Positions 6,602 through 15,227 of a DNA stretch of 17,599 nucleotides are shown here, in pieces. The DNA is from Flavobacteriia bacterium (GTDB taxonomy: Bacteria > Bacteroidota > Bacteroidia > Flavobacteriales_D > Crocinitomicaceae). The notes beneath the pieces were generated by a model. That model did not search any database, was not told the origin of the DNA, and saw only the letters and a list, made by a program, of their open reading frames with translations. Location: NCBI GenBank assembly GCA_009923965.1, contig RFSL01000003.1, positions 1-17,599 on the forward strand. Direction: 5' to 3'. Numbering within the stretch: the first letter of the stretch is position 1; each line of letters begins with the position of its first letter. A program made the translations under genes and the position numbers.

Positions 6602-7873
6602 TTATTTTATTTTCACCTGAATAATTTCTTGGTCTCCAGTTTTTGATACTGCTCTTCTATCAATGCAAAAACCGGGGCAGGCAATAATTTTTTCTTCGTC
6701 TACTAATACTAGTTGCTGTTCTCGTTCTAAATTCGGCACTTTTGCACTTGTTAAAACATCAGAAATTAGTTTCGAGCCTTTTAAACCAATGGCATGAATT
6801 CTATCTCCAATTTCCCATTTTCGCAATGAGATTTTACCTGAAATTTTTTCTGGATTTAAATAAAAAGTATTTTTATTAAAGTCTTTAGGGACTTCTCTAA
6901 CTTCACATATTTCTATGCTCGGAAGCTTAAATTTTTGGGTGTTTGTTGTATGAAAAACTAGGCTATCAGCTTCTCGAATTACAGAATTATATGGTCCACT
7001 TAAACTAGTCCAGCTTCTCTTATTTCCTTTTTGAGAGTTTACGAGTGCTAAAATTGCAGGTAAATTATACAGTGGGATTTCAAGCAATTTAAAAATTTCA
7101 ACTAATTGATATATAGGAAGTTCATTAATTTCATTTAAACTAAATTTAGAAGTTTTAAGAATCTTTTTTCTCCATTTATCATTTTGGATTTTGTCGGTAT
7201 CTAGTTGTTTTTGAAAAATATCCTGAATCAAATTAACCGATGTTGAAAGTGTTGGAATTTTAGCATTTAAAAATGGCAGGTACTCGTTTCGCCATCTATT
7301 GCGCGAGTAATCATTTTTTGCATTACTGCTATCTTCTCTCCATGGAATTTTATTTTTTTCTGCAAGTGTTTTAAGTTCCTCTTTCGGAAGACTTAAAAAT
7401 GGGCGGAGATAGCGATCATTTACAGCTTTCATTCCAGATAGTCCTGACATTCCAGCTTGACGAACTAGTTGTAACCAAAAGGTTTCCATTTGATCGTCAA
7501 AATGATGTGCTAAAACAACTTTGGATTTGGGATATTTTTCACTTACTTCATTAAAAAAAGCATAGCGTGTTTTTCGTGCCTCTTGCTGAAGATTTCCACC
7601 ATTTTTTTTTAAGAATTCTTTGAAGTTAACAGCGTGAACAGTAAGTGGCACTCCTATTTTTTTGCAATAATCCTGTACTAAATTTGCATCTTCAATGCTA
7701 TCTATTCCTCGAAGATTATAATTTACGTGTAATACGTGTAGCTGTAATTTGAGTTTGTTTAAGACCCAAAGCAAGCACATCGAATCCAATCCGCCACTCA
7801 CGGCTACAAAATAGAGTGGGGCGCTTTGTTTTTTAAAAAAATCAGTAAGAAGACCTTGAATATTAGGATTCAT
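6602..7873 (-). CDS. tilS: tRNA(Ile)-lysidine synthetase
   Basis: TilS ligates lysine to C34 of tRNA-Ile(CAU) using ATP, so that it reads AUA codons; it is essential in most bacteria. The 423 aa product has the N-type PP-loop SGGLDS (residues 26-31), LAHHFDDQMETF, RQAGMSGLSGM, a WREDSSN motif and RNRWRNEYLPFL. These are followed by the middle TilS domain and a C-terminal domain with LRKWEIGDRIHAIGLKGSKLISDVLTSAKVP. The ATG at 7871-7873 lies inside the end of pabB (11-base overlap), so the two are translationally coupled. The TAA stop lies just past the right edge of the beta-lactamase cassette; the insertion left the coding sequence intact. Confidence 0.96.
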   Translation of the reverse strand: MNPNIQGLLTDFFKKQSAPLYFVAVSGGLDSMCLLWVLNKLKLQLHVLHVNYNLRGIDSIEDANLVQDYCKKIGVPLTVHAVNFKEFLKKNGGNLQQEARKTRYAFFNEVSEKYPKSKVVLAHHFDDQMETFWLQLVRQAGMSGLSGMKAVNDRYLRPFLSLPKEELKTLAEKNKIPWREDSSNAKNDYSRNRWRNEYLPFLNAKIPTLSTSVNLIQDIFQKQLDTDKIQNDKWRKKILKTSKFSLNEINELPIYQLVEIFKLLEIPLYNLPAILALVNSQKGNKRSWTSLSGPYNSVIREADSLVFHTTNTQKFKLPSIEICEVREVPKDFNKNTFYLNPEKISGKISLRKWEIGDRIHAIGLKGSKLISDVLTSAKVPNLEREQQLVLVDEEKIIACPGFCIDRRAVSKTGDQEIIQVKIK

Positions 7874-9065
7874 TGAAAGAATTTATAATTTTTCCAATTT
7901 TTGTCTGGCATTCGGCATATTCTTCTTCAGGTTCAGAAAGAATGGTAATTGCCCCACCAACTGCACAGGACAAATACTTATCTTCTTTATTGAATACCAA
8001 ACTACGAATGATTACATTAAAATCAAAATCTCCATTTGGTTCTATGTATCCAATTGATCCAGCATAAATGCCGCGTGAAAAATCTTCTAGTTCATCAATA
8101 TATTTCATAGCATTTAGCTTTGGAGCACCAGTCATAGATCCCATAGGAAATGTTGCACGAATAATATCTGTAAAACTTGTATTTTCTTTTACCTCGCAAC
8201 TAACGGTAGAAATCATTTGGTGAACATTTTCAAAGCTGTATATTGCACATAATTCATCTACTACAACACTGTTTTTTTGAGCTATTTTCGAAAAGTCATT
8301 TCTCACCAAGTCAACAATCATTATATTTTCGCTTCTTTCTTTCTGCTTGTTTTGAAGTGTTTCTTTATTCGCCAAATCTTCTTTTTCTGAGTTTCCTCTT
8401 GCTGCAGTGCCTTTAATTGGTTGCGAAATAAGTTTATTTCCTTTTTTTTGAAGAAATCGCTCAGGACTTCCGCAAAACACTTGATGATTTTCGGTATTTA
8501 AAAAAGCAGAAAAAGGTGCTTTAGTGATATGATTGAGTTTGAAATACAGTTCAAATGGATTATTGATTTTGATGTTTTCAGCAAAATATTCTTGACAATA
8601 ATTCATTTCGTAAATTTCTCCTTGTTGCAGCAAAGATTTAATTTTTAAAACGTTTTTTAAGTAATTTTCTTTATTTGTTCGAGCTGAAAATGAAATGCTT
8701 TCTGATAAAAAGGTTTCTTTCTTTTCCTGTTTAAAAAAATCATTGAGTAATTCTTCTGACTCAGATGTTTTATTTCCCTTGAGATAGTTCCGACTTCCAT
8801 TTTCTATTTTTACAACATATTCTGGAACCCAAAAATTTACCAAAGGAAATCTAAGAAGATCATCATTTTTACACTGAATTAGCTCAATTTCGTTTTTTAA
8901 ATTGTAGTTCAAACAACCAAAAATGTAGTTGCCTTTGTTTTCATCTAAAAAAACTTGAAGTTTTGCTAATGCAAGTTCAGATGAATCATAAATGCACGCT
9001 TCGCTTCCAAAAGTGAAAATTCCGCTGTTGTTGTTGCTGTTTAAGAAACAAATAGTTTTTTTCAA
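7863..9065 (-). CDS. pabB: Aminodeoxychorismate synthase component I (PabB-like), TTG start
   Basis: This 400 aa chorismate-binding enzyme converts chorismate with ammonia to 4-amino-4-deoxychorismate, on the way to p-aminobenzoate and folate. The catalytic domain covers about residues 130-395: GEIYEMNYCQEY, FCGSPERF, PIKGTAARG, IMIVDLVRND, VHQMISTVSCEV, FPMGSMTGAPK and AVGGAITILSEPEEEY. K218 in PIKGT is the lysine typical of PabB, where anthranilate synthases have alanine, so pabB is preferred over trpE. The start is TTG at 9063-9065; no ATG occurs in frame before about residue 154, and an exact -7 element lies 15 bases upstream. The glutaminase partner (PabA/TrpG) and the lyase (PabC) are not in the window. 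It overlaps tilS by 11 bases, forming a two-gene operon. Confidence 0.92.
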   Translation of the reverse strand: MKKTICFLNSNNNSGIFTFGSEACIYDSSELALAKLQVFLDENKGNYIFGCLNYNLKNEIELIQCKNDDLLRFPLVNFWVPEYVVKIENGSRNYLKGNKTSESEELLNDFFKQEKKETFLSESISFSARTNKENYLKNVLKIKSLLQQGEIYEMNYCQEYFAENIKINNPFELYFKLNHITKAPFSAFLNTENHQVFCGSPERFLQKKGNKLISQPIKGTAARGNSEKEDLANKETLQNKQKERSENIMIVDLVRNDFSKIAQKNSVVVDELCAIYSFENVHQMISTVSCEVKENTSFTDIIRATFPMGSMTGAPKLNAMKYIDELEDFSRGIYAGSIGYIEPNGDFDFNVIIRSLVFNKEDKYLSCAVGGAITILSEPEEEYAECQTKIGKIINSFNES

Positions 9066-9079
9066 AAAATATTTTTTGT

Positions 9080-9087
9080 CAAATTTA
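9080..9087 (-). promoter_or_regulatory. Bacteroidota -7 element (TAAATTTG) for pabB-tilS
   Basis: On the minus strand TAAATTTG matches TAnnTTTG exactly and ends 15 bases before the TTG start codon of pabB. A -33 TTG at the right distance is not evident. Its position supports the TTG start. Confidence 0.5.
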
Positions 9088-9201
9088 AAATGAATTATTG
9101 AAGTCAGCGCTTAAAATTCTTTCTATTAACAAAAAATAGATGTCTTTGCGAACCTTTATATTCAATACTTGTTCTCAATTTTACATCACTTTTATGCATC
9201 A

Positions 9202-11601
9202 ATGAAATTATTTCCTCTTTTCTTCTCCTTTTTCTTCACTTTTTTAAGTTTTTCTCAGACGAAATATACCTTAAGTGGCTACATAACTGATGGAAAAAAT
9301 GGTGAAGTAATGGTTGGGACTAAAATCTTTATACCAAGTATAAATCAAGGTACAGTCTCTAATAATTATGGTTTTTATTCTTTGTCTGTACCATCAGGCA
9401 CCTATCAAGTAGAATTTAGAACAGGAGTTTACGCTATTGAAGTCAGAAGTCTTGACTTGACTAAAAACTTAGTTTATAATCTTGAAATTGGAGCTGATGC
9501 TGTTCAAAACCTAAACGAGGTAGTTATTAACGGAAAAAAAGGTGAAAACACTAATTCTACAAAGATGGGACAAGTAGAATTAGAAATGGAGAACATTAAA
9601 ACGTTGCCAGCTTTTATGGGAGAGGTTGATGTCATAAAAATTATTCAATTACTTCCTGGAGTCTCATCTGTTTCTGAGGGCGGACAGGGATTTTATGTGC
9701 GTGGCGGTGGTCCCGACCAAAATCTTGTTTTATTAGATGAAGCAGTTGTTTACAATGCAGCACATCTCTTTGGTTTTTTCTCTGTTTTTAATTCCGATGC
9801 CGTAAAAAGTGTTTCGCTCACAAAAGGTGGAATGCCTGCTAATTTTGGCGGTAGACTTTCTTCTGTACTTGAAGTAAACATGAATGAAGGAAATAACAAG
9901 CAATTTAAAGTAACGGGTGGTATTGGTGCTATTTCTTCTCGTTTGACAGTTGAAGGACCCATTGTTAAAAACAAAGGTTCTTTTATCATTTCAGGTCGCA
10001 GAACCTATATTGATGTTTTAGCGAAAGCATTAATTCCAGATACATCTCCTTTTGCAGGTTCTGGTTATTTTTTTTATGATTTGAATTTAAAAATGAATTA
10101 CACGCTAAGTAAAAAAGACCGAGTTTTCTTGAGTGGATATTATGGAAAAGATGTTTTTTCTTTTGCTAATAAAAACAGTGATTTTGGTGTTCAAATGCCA
10201 TGGGGAAATGGCATTGCAGCACTCCGTTGGAATCATTTGTTCAGCAGTAAATTATTCATGAATCTTACAGCTACAGCCACAGATTATAAATTTCAATTTA
10301 TTTCAAATCAAGATCAGTTTCGATTTGGCCTAACATCTGGAGTTAGAGATATCGGATCAAAATTAGATTTCTCCTATTTTCCTAATACGAAACACAAAAT
10401 AAAGTTCGGCGCAAACTATATTTTTCATACGTTTACACCATCAAGTGTCTCAGCACAATCTGATAGCGTTGTCTTTGATACAGGAAGCCCACAGCAATTA
10501 TTTTCTCATGAGGAAGCACTTTATTTCTTGGATGAATTTGATGTAAATGAAGCATTGAAATTTAATGTAGGATTACGCTATAGCATGTATCAGCAAGTCG
10601 GACCTTTTACTCGTTATATTAAAGGCGGAATAGGCTCACAAGACACAGCAATTAATTACGCACCTGGAAGTTTAATAAAAAATTATCAAGGATTTGAACC
10701 TCGTTTATCTATGCGTTGGATGTTACCCGATAAAAGTTCCATAAAAGCAGGTTATGCTTATAATTATCAATATGTCCATTTAACATCTTTGAGTGCTGTT
10801 TCTCTACCAACAGATATTTGGTTTCCCTCTACTGATAAAGCAAAACCACAAACTGGTTGGCAAGGTTCTGTTGGATATTTCAAGAATTTTAACGATGATA
10901 AATGGGAAACTTCGGTGGAAATTTATTACAAGGGAATGAATAATTTAATAGAATATAAAGAAGGTGCTTTGCCGGGAGATAATATAAATGATAATACAGA
11001 TAATCTCTTGGTTTATGGAAAAGGTTGGGCCTATGGTATAGAATTTTTTGTAAAGAGAACAGTTGGTAAATTTACAGGGTGGATTGGTTATACCTGGTCG
11101 AAAACAGAACGAAAATTCCCGGATTTAAATCAAGGAAATATTTATCCTGCAAAGTATGATAGAAGACATGATTTAAGTATCGTTGGAACCTATAAATTAA
11201 ATGATCGTTGGACTTTTAGTTCTGCATTTATATTCGCCACTGGAAATACCTTGACATTACCAACTTCGTGGTATGTTCAAGAACAAAACTTATTATTGAA
11301 TTATGGTGCACGTAACTCTACACGAATGGCTCCTTATCATAGATTAGATATTTCTGCAACATGGTATGATAAAGCTTTTAAAATGAAAACTGATGAAGTG
11401 ACAGGAAAACAAATTCAGGTTAAAAAGAAATTTCGGCAAAATTGGGCTTTTTCTGTTTACAATGTTTATAACCGAGCGAATCCATTTTTCTTGTTCGTTG
11501 ATCAAGATGGAAAATTACTAGATGGAGATTTTAAGTTAGCGGTAAAACAAGTTTCGCTATTTCCAATAATACCTAGTGTGACATGGAATTTTGAATTTTA
11601 A
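9202..11601 (+). CDS. TonB-dependent outer-membrane receptor with carboxypeptidase-like N-domain
   Basis: From the ATG at 9202 this is a 799 aa protein with signal peptide (LFPLFFSFFFTFLSFSQ). It continues with a CarboxypepD_reg-like beta sandwich (about residues 22-100, YTLSGYITDGKNGE...NNYGFYSLSVPSG), a plug domain (about 115-230, GVSSVSEGGQGFYVRGGGPD, DQNLVLLDEAVVYNAAHLFG, KGGMPANFGGRLSSVLEV) and a long beta barrel ending in the aromatic C-terminus WNFEF. It would import a large or scarce ligand across the outer membrane using TonB energy. The substrate is not recognisable. It is followed after 12 bases by a DUF4249 lipoprotein, a partnership common in this phylum. A longer version starting at TTG 9169 adds only 11 residues ahead of a good signal peptide and is less likely. 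TGTCTTTG at 9141-9148 is a one-mismatch -7 candidate. Confidence 0.93.
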   Translation: MKLFPLFFSFFFTFLSFSQTKYTLSGYITDGKNGEVMVGTKIFIPSINQGTVSNNYGFYSLSVPSGTYQVEFRTGVYAIEVRSLDLTKNLVYNLEIGADAVQNLNEVVINGKKGENTNSTKMGQVELEMENIKTLPAFMGEVDVIKIIQLLPGVSSVSEGGQGFYVRGGGPDQNLVLLDEAVVYNAAHLFGFFSVFNSDAVKSVSLTKGGMPANFGGRLSSVLEVNMNEGNNKQFKVTGGIGAISSRLTVEGPIVKNKGSFIISGRRTYIDVLAKALIPDTSPFAGSGYFFYDLNLKMNYTLSKKDRVFLSGYYGKDVFSFANKNSDFGVQMPWGNGIAALRWNHLFSSKLFMNLTATATDYKFQFISNQDQFRFGLTSGVRDIGSKLDFSYFPNTKHKIKFGANYIFHTFTPSSVSAQSDSVVFDTGSPQQLFSHEEALYFLDEFDVNEALKFNVGLRYSMYQQVGPFTRYIKGGIGSQDTAINYAPGSLIKNYQGFEPRLSMRWMLPDKSSIKAGYAYNYQYVHLTSLSAVSLPTDIWFPSTDKAKPQTGWQGSVGYFKNFNDDKWETSVEIYYKGMNNLIEYKEGALPGDNINDNTDNLLVYGKGWAYGIEFFVKRTVGKFTGWIGYTWSKTERKFPDLNQGNIYPAKYDRRHDLSIVGTYKLNDRWTFSSAFIFATGNTLTLPTSWYVQEQNLLLNYGARNSTRMAPYHRLDISATWYDKAFKMKTDEVTGKQIQVKKKFRQNWAFSVYNVYNRANPFFLFVDQDGKLLDGDFKLAVKQVSLFPIIPSVTWNFEF

Positions 11602-11613
11602 ATAAAACAAAAT

Positions 11614-12546
11614 ATGACGTCTTTTATTCAGAAAATAGCTTTTTTATCATTTCTAATTATGGGACTAAATTCTTGTTCCAAGGAAGTTAAAATTGACATA
11701 CCTGGTTTTGATGAACAAATTGTAATTGATGGTTCAATTGAAACAGGAACACCAGCAATTATTTTTTTATCAAACTCTAAAGATATTTATGCTCCAACAG
11801 ATATTAATTCTTATTTAAATGGATTTATTTCTGGAGCAACTGTAACAGTATCAAATGGAACGATTACCGATACTTTAACGGAGATATGTACTGATAATCT
11901 TCCAGCAGGTTTTGAATCCATTGCTGCAGCATTTTTTGGACTTCCTATAGAACAATTAGTTAATTTACATCTGTGCGCCTATGTCTCTATTGGATTAGTT
12001 GGTGAAGTTGGAAAAACATACACTTTGAAGGTAATTCACAATAATAAAACTTATACATCTTCAACGAAAATAGAAAATCCAACGGCCTTAGACAATCTAT
12101 TTTGGAGAGAGCAAGTTAATCTTCCGGGATATGGTTTTTCTTGGGCGAAAATAACAGATTCTCCTGTAATGGGAGATGCATATCGCTGGGAAGTTAAGAA
12201 TATTAGCGACGGTTCTTTTTCAAAACCATTTCAACCGTTTACGGACGATCGTTTTTACAATGGTAAAACTTTTGAGTTTTCAGTTGAAAATCCCATGAGT
12301 TTTAAAGATACAACAATTGAAAATCAATACAAGGGATATTATAAATTAGGTGATACAATTGTTGTTAAATTCTCTAAACTTGGAAAAAAAGAATACCAAT
12401 TTTTTGAGAAAAAATACAATCAAATTTTTTCTGGTGGAAATCCATTTGCGACTCCAACGAATATTCCATCAAACATTGAAGGTGGAGCTCTTGGAATTTG
12501 GGCTGGTTTTTCACCTTGGTACGATACGCTTATTTGCGTCCCATAA
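11614..12546 (+). CDS. DUF4249-family outer-membrane lipoprotein
   Basis: The 310 aa product has a signal peptide with lipobox GLNSC (C21 lipidated). The mature start EVKIDIPGFDEQIVIDGSIE and the later ISGATVTVSNGTITDTLTEI, GKTYTLKVIHNNKTYTSSTKI and WREQVNLPGYGF follow the DUF4249 pattern: an all-beta protein of unknown structure-function found next to TonB-dependent receptors. By analogy with SusD-like partners it may sit on the receptor and help capture ligand, but that is inference. It is separated from the receptor gene by 12 bases and ends four bases before the stop of the convergent hydrolase-like gene, leaving no room for a separate terminator. Confidence 0.88.
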   Translation: MTSFIQKIAFLSFLIMGLNSCSKEVKIDIPGFDEQIVIDGSIETGTPAIIFLSNSKDIYAPTDINSYLNGFISGATVTVSNGTITDTLTEICTDNLPAGFESIAAAFFGLPIEQLVNLHLCAYVSIGLVGEVGKTYTLKVIHNNKTYTSSTKIENPTALDNLFWREQVNLPGYGFSWAKITDSPVMGDAYRWEVKNISDGSFSKPFQPFTDDRFYNGKTFEFSVENPMSFKDTTIENQYKGYYKLGDTIVVKFSKLGKKEYQFFEKKYNQIFSGGNPFATPTNIPSNIEGGALGIWAGFSPWYDTLICVP

Positions 12547-12550
12547 ATTT

Positions 12551-14770
12551 TTAATGTTGTCGAATGTGCCCTTTTTGATTCTCGAGAATTTCTAAAGTCC
12601 ACAAATAATTGCCAATGAAATGGCTACCAAGGTAGCCCATTCTTTTTTGAAGTTCCATTGGGAAATAAACATGCTCTTTTGAACTCAATCCCTGAATATT
12701 ACTCTGTGGAGCAATTCCATCTTGCAGACAGGCAGGAGCCTTATTTTTTGCACTTAAATTACAGCCATAATGAACAATATCCTTCCATTCTGAAACTTTC
12801 ACTTTACCAGCTTCTGCGTTTTCGGGAGCAATAATATAAAAGCCACCAAAATTTATTTTCCCCCGTAATTCATTTAAAATCCCTAATGAATAAGCAAATC
12901 CCATACTATGTGCAACAATGAATAGTGTATCATTTTTTGATTGATTGGGAAGTTCATTTAAAATTTGCTTTAGATTTTTACCTGCAATCTCACCATTTTT
13001 TTTTCGTAATGCAAATCCATCAACATTACTTTTTGTTGCAAGAAGTTCATAGCTGTTTACTTTCTGTTTTGTTGCATTTTCTGAGAATTTACAATGATGT
13101 TTATTTAAATTTTTACAAGGTTTTGGATAAATAACGGAATTAGTTGAAAAATTAAGAATTGACCGATGATTTGATGTAGCTACAGAATGATGACCGTCGG
13201 CATACCAAATATTATCTGCATTTAAACGAGCTTGAAAAAGTAAATCAATTTCACTCCAAGGTCGCCAATAACTATATCGATCAAAATTAAAAAGATGATT
13301 TTCCGAATTTGGATATTCTAAGCCTTTTTGCTTAATGTCATCCATATTTTTTTCAAAGTCATTGCTAATTGAAACTGGACGGTAACCATTAACAAAAACT
13401 AAAATTCGCTTAATTGGATCTTTTTGAAGAATGTGATGGGTTATTTCTATTCCCAGATGATTATAAATACGCTCCGAAACTATTTCACCCTGCTTATTTT
13501 TATTACGGATGACAATATAATGCGTGGAAGCAGGCAACTTAATTTGCTTTCCTTTTAATTTTAAAGTGTTTGATGAGCGATAAAATTTCATTTTTGTTGG
13601 AGAGGTCTGATAAAAATACAAGACTTTAAAGCCTTTTTGAATCAAATAATTTTTTTTGGTTTTAATGTAAATTTGACTTTGAATTTCAGTTGTTTCTTCT
13701 GAAGCAAAGAGAGCAGTATTTTTATGATTAGCTATTAATTCTGTTAATTGATAGTTGTTTAAAGCGGCTATTTTATGCGATTTGAGATAACTATTTCTAT
13801 AGTAGTAATTTACTGCTAAAAAGGAACTGTAAATGAGAAGAATTCCGATACCCCAAATGACAAGTTTTACTAGTCTAAACGACATCCGTTGAACAAATGC
13901 ACTTTTAGTGATTTTTAGATTTATTTTTCTTCGAAAAAATATGAGCAATAAAAGTGTAAGGGAAATGACTGTCAAATGAGCAATACAAATTTGCTTTTGA
14001 AACACTAAAAATTGAGGTTTGAAAAACCAATTTGAAATATCCAAATAGCGAAAAACAGCATTTGTTTTGTAAGGCCTAATAATAGCATTCAAAGGATTTA
14101 AAGAATCTATGCTTATTTCTTTGTTTTTATTTTCTTTCCAGAAATAATATGCAACAAGGCCGTTATTTGTTCTTACAAATTCATAATCGTCATAAATTCC
14201 AAAATGAAGTGGGTTTTTCCGTAGTTCTAAGCATTGTTTCCAGCTTAAAAACAAATTTGGAATACTATCTTGCGCTAATGAATCCTTCTCCGGTTTTATT
14301 CCAAATGAATGCAGTAGTTCTTCTGCAATTGAAGAAGATAGGTTTCCTGAAGGCGAAGGAATTGAGAAACCATTAAGTGCTGGATTGTTAAATCCGGGTA
14401 TTACAAAAACATAAAAAGCATTTGGTTCTCTATTTTTAAATGAGCTAAAATAGCTATCTCTTATTGTTTTCATTTGTTCTGAAAAGCGATTTCCATCAGA
14501 ACTTGGATTAGCCCATTTTTCTTTAGATTTAGTGTTAAATTCAGCTAAAATATATGGGGTTAACTGAATTTTTGCTTTTTGGAAATAGGAGGGGAGAAGA
14601 TTTACTTCTGCTCGTTTTAATTTTATGCCTACTGGAATTATATAGATATTTATTTTTTTTGTAGAAAAAGCGAGCGAATCGAAATAAAGTGAATCGCTAT
14701 CTTGACTCAATAAAACCTGATTCGATAGTAAGCATGTTATAAAACATGAAATCAATAGGTTTAATTTCAT
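12551..14770 (-). CDS. Large membrane protein: decayed metalloprotease-like N-domain, two TM helices, alpha/beta-hydrolase-like C-domain
   Basis: The 739 aa product begins with a signal peptide (about 1-22). The extracytoplasmic N-domain (about 35-250) contains NAFYVFVIPGFNNPALNGF followed by SSSIAEELLHSFG. This resembles Bacteroidota secreted proteins that carry a HELGH zinc site, but here it reads E150-E-L-L-H154, so the first zinc ligand is lost. Two membrane helices follow (about 261-279 and 301-321). The C-domain (about 450-739) has RILVFVNGYRP, WRPWSEIDLLFQARL, WYADGHHSVATSNHR, a nucleophile elbow IVAHSMG (S622) and EHVYFPMELQKRMGYLGSH. These suggest an alpha/beta-hydrolase fold. Substrate unknown. 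It starts 20 bases after the ferredoxin gene and is probably co-transcribed with it. The whole architecture is not one I can name. Confidence 0.82.
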   Translation of the reverse strand: MKLNLLISCFITCLLSNQVLLSQDSDSLYFDSLAFSTKKINIYIIPVGIKLKRAEVNLLPSYFQKAKIQLTPYILAEFNTKSKEKWANPSSDGNRFSEQMKTIRDSYFSSFKNREPNAFYVFVIPGFNNPALNGFSIPSPSGNLSSSIAEELLHSFGIKPEKDSLAQDSIPNLFLSWKQCLELRKNPLHFGIYDDYEFVRTNNGLVAYYFWKENKNKEISIDSLNPLNAIIRPYKTNAVFRYLDISNWFFKPQFLVFQKQICIAHLTVISLTLLLLIFFRRKINLKITKSAFVQRMSFRLVKLVIWGIGILLIYSSFLAVNYYYRNSYLKSHKIAALNNYQLTELIANHKNTALFASEETTEIQSQIYIKTKKNYLIQKGFKVLYFYQTSPTKMKFYRSSNTLKLKGKQIKLPASTHYIVIRNKNKQGEIVSERIYNHLGIEITHHILQKDPIKRILVFVNGYRPVSISNDFEKNMDDIKQKGLEYPNSENHLFNFDRYSYWRPWSEIDLLFQARLNADNIWYADGHHSVATSNHRSILNFSTNSVIYPKPCKNLNKHHCKFSENATKQKVNSYELLATKSNVDGFALRKKNGEIAGKNLKQILNELPNQSKNDTLFIVAHSMGFAYSLGILNELRGKINFGGFYIIAPENAEAGKVKVSEWKDIVHYGCNLSAKNKAPACLQDGIAPQSNIQGLSSKEHVYFPMELQKRMGYLGSHFIGNYLWTLEILENQKGHIRQH

Positions 14771-14790
14771 TCGCGATTTTTAAATGAGCA

Positions 14791-15138
14791 CTATAAATGC
14801 ATAAAACTCTTTTTTGCTAATAATTCATCATTTGATTCTCTGTAATCTGGATCGTCAACACAACAGTCTACTGGGCAAACTGCAGCGCATTGAGGTTCAT
14901 CATGAAATCCAACACATTCTGTGCATTTATCATGCGTTATATAATAGACATCTAAATTTACTGGTTCAAAAGCATTGTCCGCTAAAATCTCATCACCATT
15001 TAAAGTGGAAATTATTCCTTTTAAACTTGTGCCATCGGAATATTTCCATTCGGCACCACCTTCATAGATTGCATTATTAGGACATTCAGGTTCGCAAGCC
15101 CCGCAATTAATACATTCATCGGTAATCATTATGGCCAT
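14791..15138 (-). CDS. 2[4Fe-4S] dicluster ferredoxin
   Basis: From ATG at 15136-15138 this is a 115 aa acidic ferredoxin, MAIMITDECINCGACEPECP.... Cluster one uses CINCGACEPECP; cluster two uses CTECVGFHDEPQCAAVCP, in which the second and third cysteines are separated by eight residues, as in the Allochromatium/YfhL type. These proteins carry electrons at very low potential in the cytoplasm. A longer frame reaches ATG 15198, but the extra 20 codons would contain the -7 promoter element at 15157-15164 and do not resemble a ferredoxin N-terminus. The gene diverges from an acyl-CoA reductase. That pairing is frequent in Flavobacteriia, but a direct electron-transfer link between the two is not shown by sequence. 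Confidence 0.93.
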   Translation of the reverse strand: MAIMITDECINCGACEPECPNNAIYEGGAEWKYSDGTSLKGIISTLNGDEILADNAFEPVNLDVYYITHDKCTECVGFHDEPQCAAVCPVDCCVDDPDYRESNDELLAKKSFMHL

Positions 15139-15156
15139 ATCTCTACTATTTAACTG

Positions 15157-15164
15157 CAAATATA
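15157..15164 (-). promoter_or_regulatory. Bacteroidota -7 element (TATATTTG) for the ferredoxin gene
   Basis: TATATTTG on the minus strand matches TAnnTTTG exactly, 18 bases upstream of the ATG at 15138. No clear -33 TTG accompanies it. Its place decides the shorter ferredoxin start. Confidence 0.55.
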
Positions 15165-15215
15165 AACATGCTTTGTGATTCTTTTGTTTTCTATTCATAA
15201 AAATAAGAACATTCT

Positions 15216-15223
15216 TATCTTTG
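15216..15223 (+). promoter_or_regulatory. Bacteroidota -7 element (TATCTTTG) next to a GTG start
   Basis: TATCTTTG matches TAnnTTTG exactly and ends only four bases before the GTG start of the acyl-CoA reductase. Transcription would begin at or within a few bases of the start codon, giving a leaderless or nearly leaderless message. Confidence 0.55.
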
Positions 15224-15227
15224 CATC

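Noticed and set aside
9169..9201. Longer TonB receptor start at TTG 9169
   Set aside because: The extra residues (FSILHHFYAS) precede a complete signal peptide that starts at ATG 9202; a TTG start is unnecessary here.
12350..12602. Small open frames over the end of the DUF4249 gene
   Set aside because: They lie in other frames of confidently identified genes and have no domain or start signal of their own.
15139..15198. Longer ferredoxin start at ATG 15198
   Set aside because: The region contains an exact -7 promoter element for the gene, and its translation is not ferredoxin-like.
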